Positions 63,373 to 64,000 of a stretch of DNA of 64,000 nucleotides are shown here, one piece after another. The notes under the pieces are model-generated. The model searched no databases, had not been told where the DNA came from, and was given only the letters and a program-made list of their open reading frames with translations. Source of the DNA: Acinetobacter seifertii. Lineage in GTDB: Bacteria; Pseudomonadota; Gammaproteobacteria; Pseudomonadales; Moraxellaceae. The stretch's first letter is position 1. Every line of letters starts with the position of its first letter. The translations under genes and the position numbers were made by a program. The DNA lies in the NCBI RefSeq assembly GCF_000368065.1, contig NZ_KB851200.1:861204-925203 (forward strand), read 5' to 3'.

Positions 63373-64000
63373 ATGACACAATCTGTTTGCATATTGGGTG
63401 TAACTGGTTCTATTGGACAAAGTACCTTAAAAATTTTAAGTCAGCATCCAGATAAGTATTCAGTCTTTGCAGTTTCGGCACATAGTCGAATTTCTGAACT
63501 TGTTGAAATCTGCAAACAGTTTCGCCCTAAAGTTGTTGTTGTTCCTGAACTGAAGATAGCTGAATTAAAAACATTATTTGCGCAACAAAACATACAAGAC
63601 ATTGAGATTTTAGTTGGGCAAGATGGTCTGATTGATATTGCATCACATGCTGACGTTGATATTGTAATGGCTGCAATTGTAGGTGCTGCAGGTCTTTTAC
63701 CTACTTTGGCAGCTGTTAAAGCAGGTAAACGAGTATTGCTTGCAAATAAAGAAGCATTGGTGATGTCTGGTGAAATCATGATGCAAGCTGCTCTTGATCA
63801 TCAAGCATTGTTATTGCCAGTGGATTCAGAACATAATGCTATTTTCCAGTCATTACCTCATAATTATTTAGAAGTTGAGAGAACTGGGCAACCACAATTA
63901 GGTGTATCCAAAATACTACTGACGGCATCTGGTGGTCCCTTTTTAAATCATTCCCTAGAACAATTGGAACATGTAACACCACAGCAAGCATGTAAACATC
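63373..64000 (+). CDS. dxr: 1-deoxy-D-xylulose 5-phosphate reductoisomerase (3' end cut)
   Basis: The ATG at 63373 follows the cdsA stop with no gap, and the frame is open to the end of the window (209 codons, about half the usual 398). Seen are the NADPH motif CILGVTGSIGQSTL, ANKEALVMSGE and the active-site PVDSEHNAIFQ. Further marks are LTASGGPFL. It makes 2-C-methyl-D-erythritol 4-phosphate, a step before IspF in the same pathway. Confidence 0.96.
   Translation, partial: MTQSVCILGVTGSIGQSTLKILSQHPDKYSVFAVSAHSRISELVEICKQFRPKVVVVPELKIAELKTLFAQQNIQDIEILVGQDGLIDIASHADVDIVMAAIVGAAGLLPTLAAVKAGKRVLLANKEALVMSGEIMMQAALDHQALLLPVDSEHNAIFQSLPHNYLEVERTGQPQLGVSKILLTASGGPFLNHSLEQLEHVTPQQACKH

Noticed and set aside
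1..64000. CRISPR arrays, tRNA genes, prophage attachment sites
   Set aside because: No regularly spaced repeats, cloverleaf-type sequences or integrase genes were found on reading through the window.

Overview
The window is AT-rich chromosomal DNA from a gamma-proteobacterium, almost certainly an Acinetobacter of the A. baumannii group. The main pointers are a full-length AdeN-type TetR regulator next to argF, an archaic chaperone-usher pilus operon of the Acu/Csu type, the accB-accC-aroQ block, the moa/moe gene order, and the pyrH-frr-uppS-cdsA-dxr run. No rRNA, tRNA, CRISPR array or prophage was seen. The left end cuts into an alpha/beta hydrolase gene and the right end cuts into dxr.

Layout. 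Bases 1-6800 are a patchy accessory stretch: a hydrolase, a mutS 5' fragment joined to the 3' end of an unrelated gene, a large lipoprotein lipase, a complete IS66-family element (4054-6647) without matching target duplications, and a small lipoprotein gene cut by that element. Bases 6859-20750 hold a secreted Ntn-type amidohydrolase, an FMN glutamate-synthase-like protein, a four-gene pilus operon, a PepSY-type membrane protein, an MBL-fold hydrolase and an MFS transporter. Bases 20801-24644 carry aroQ-accB-accC and a umuC-type polymerase. Bases 24827-41563 form a nitrogen/molybdenum district: nasT-nasS divergent from nirB, a nirD-oxidoreductase fusion, nasA and mobA, then a molybdoenzyme of unknown substrate and moaA-moaD-moaE-moaCB-moeA. 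After this come a MocR regulator with its EamA exporter, the tus sulfur relay (tusD-C-B-E), a galE-like gene, fumC, several orphan genes, a tandem glycine riboswitch before a dadA-like gene, ispF, argF, adeN, ntrB-ntrC, rimO and the pyrH-to-dxr core run.

How the parts fit. The nas operon makes assimilatory nitrate and nitrite reductases. Its molybdenum cofactor is supplied by the downstream moa/moe/mob genes. Control can be read from the DNA. A sigma-54 promoter (GG-N10-GC) lies at 26916-26929, with NtrC-like octamers about 170 bp upstream. The leader carries two hairpins of the type read by ANTAR proteins, followed by an intrinsic terminator, which fits NasT antitermination sensed through NasS. 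The ntrBC operon at the other end of the window has its own sigma-54 promoter (58768-58781) and three copies of the same TTGGTGCA octamer, so NtrC probably controls both itself and the nitrate genes.

Points most worth a second look: the structured RNA candidate with an orphan plus-strand terminator at 24827-24957; the NasT leader; ntrBC autoregulation; the tandem glycine riboswitch on a D-amino-acid dehydrogenase gene; a GalE-like protein whose catalytic lysine position holds glutamine; the MocR direct-repeat operator; and the mutS fragment.
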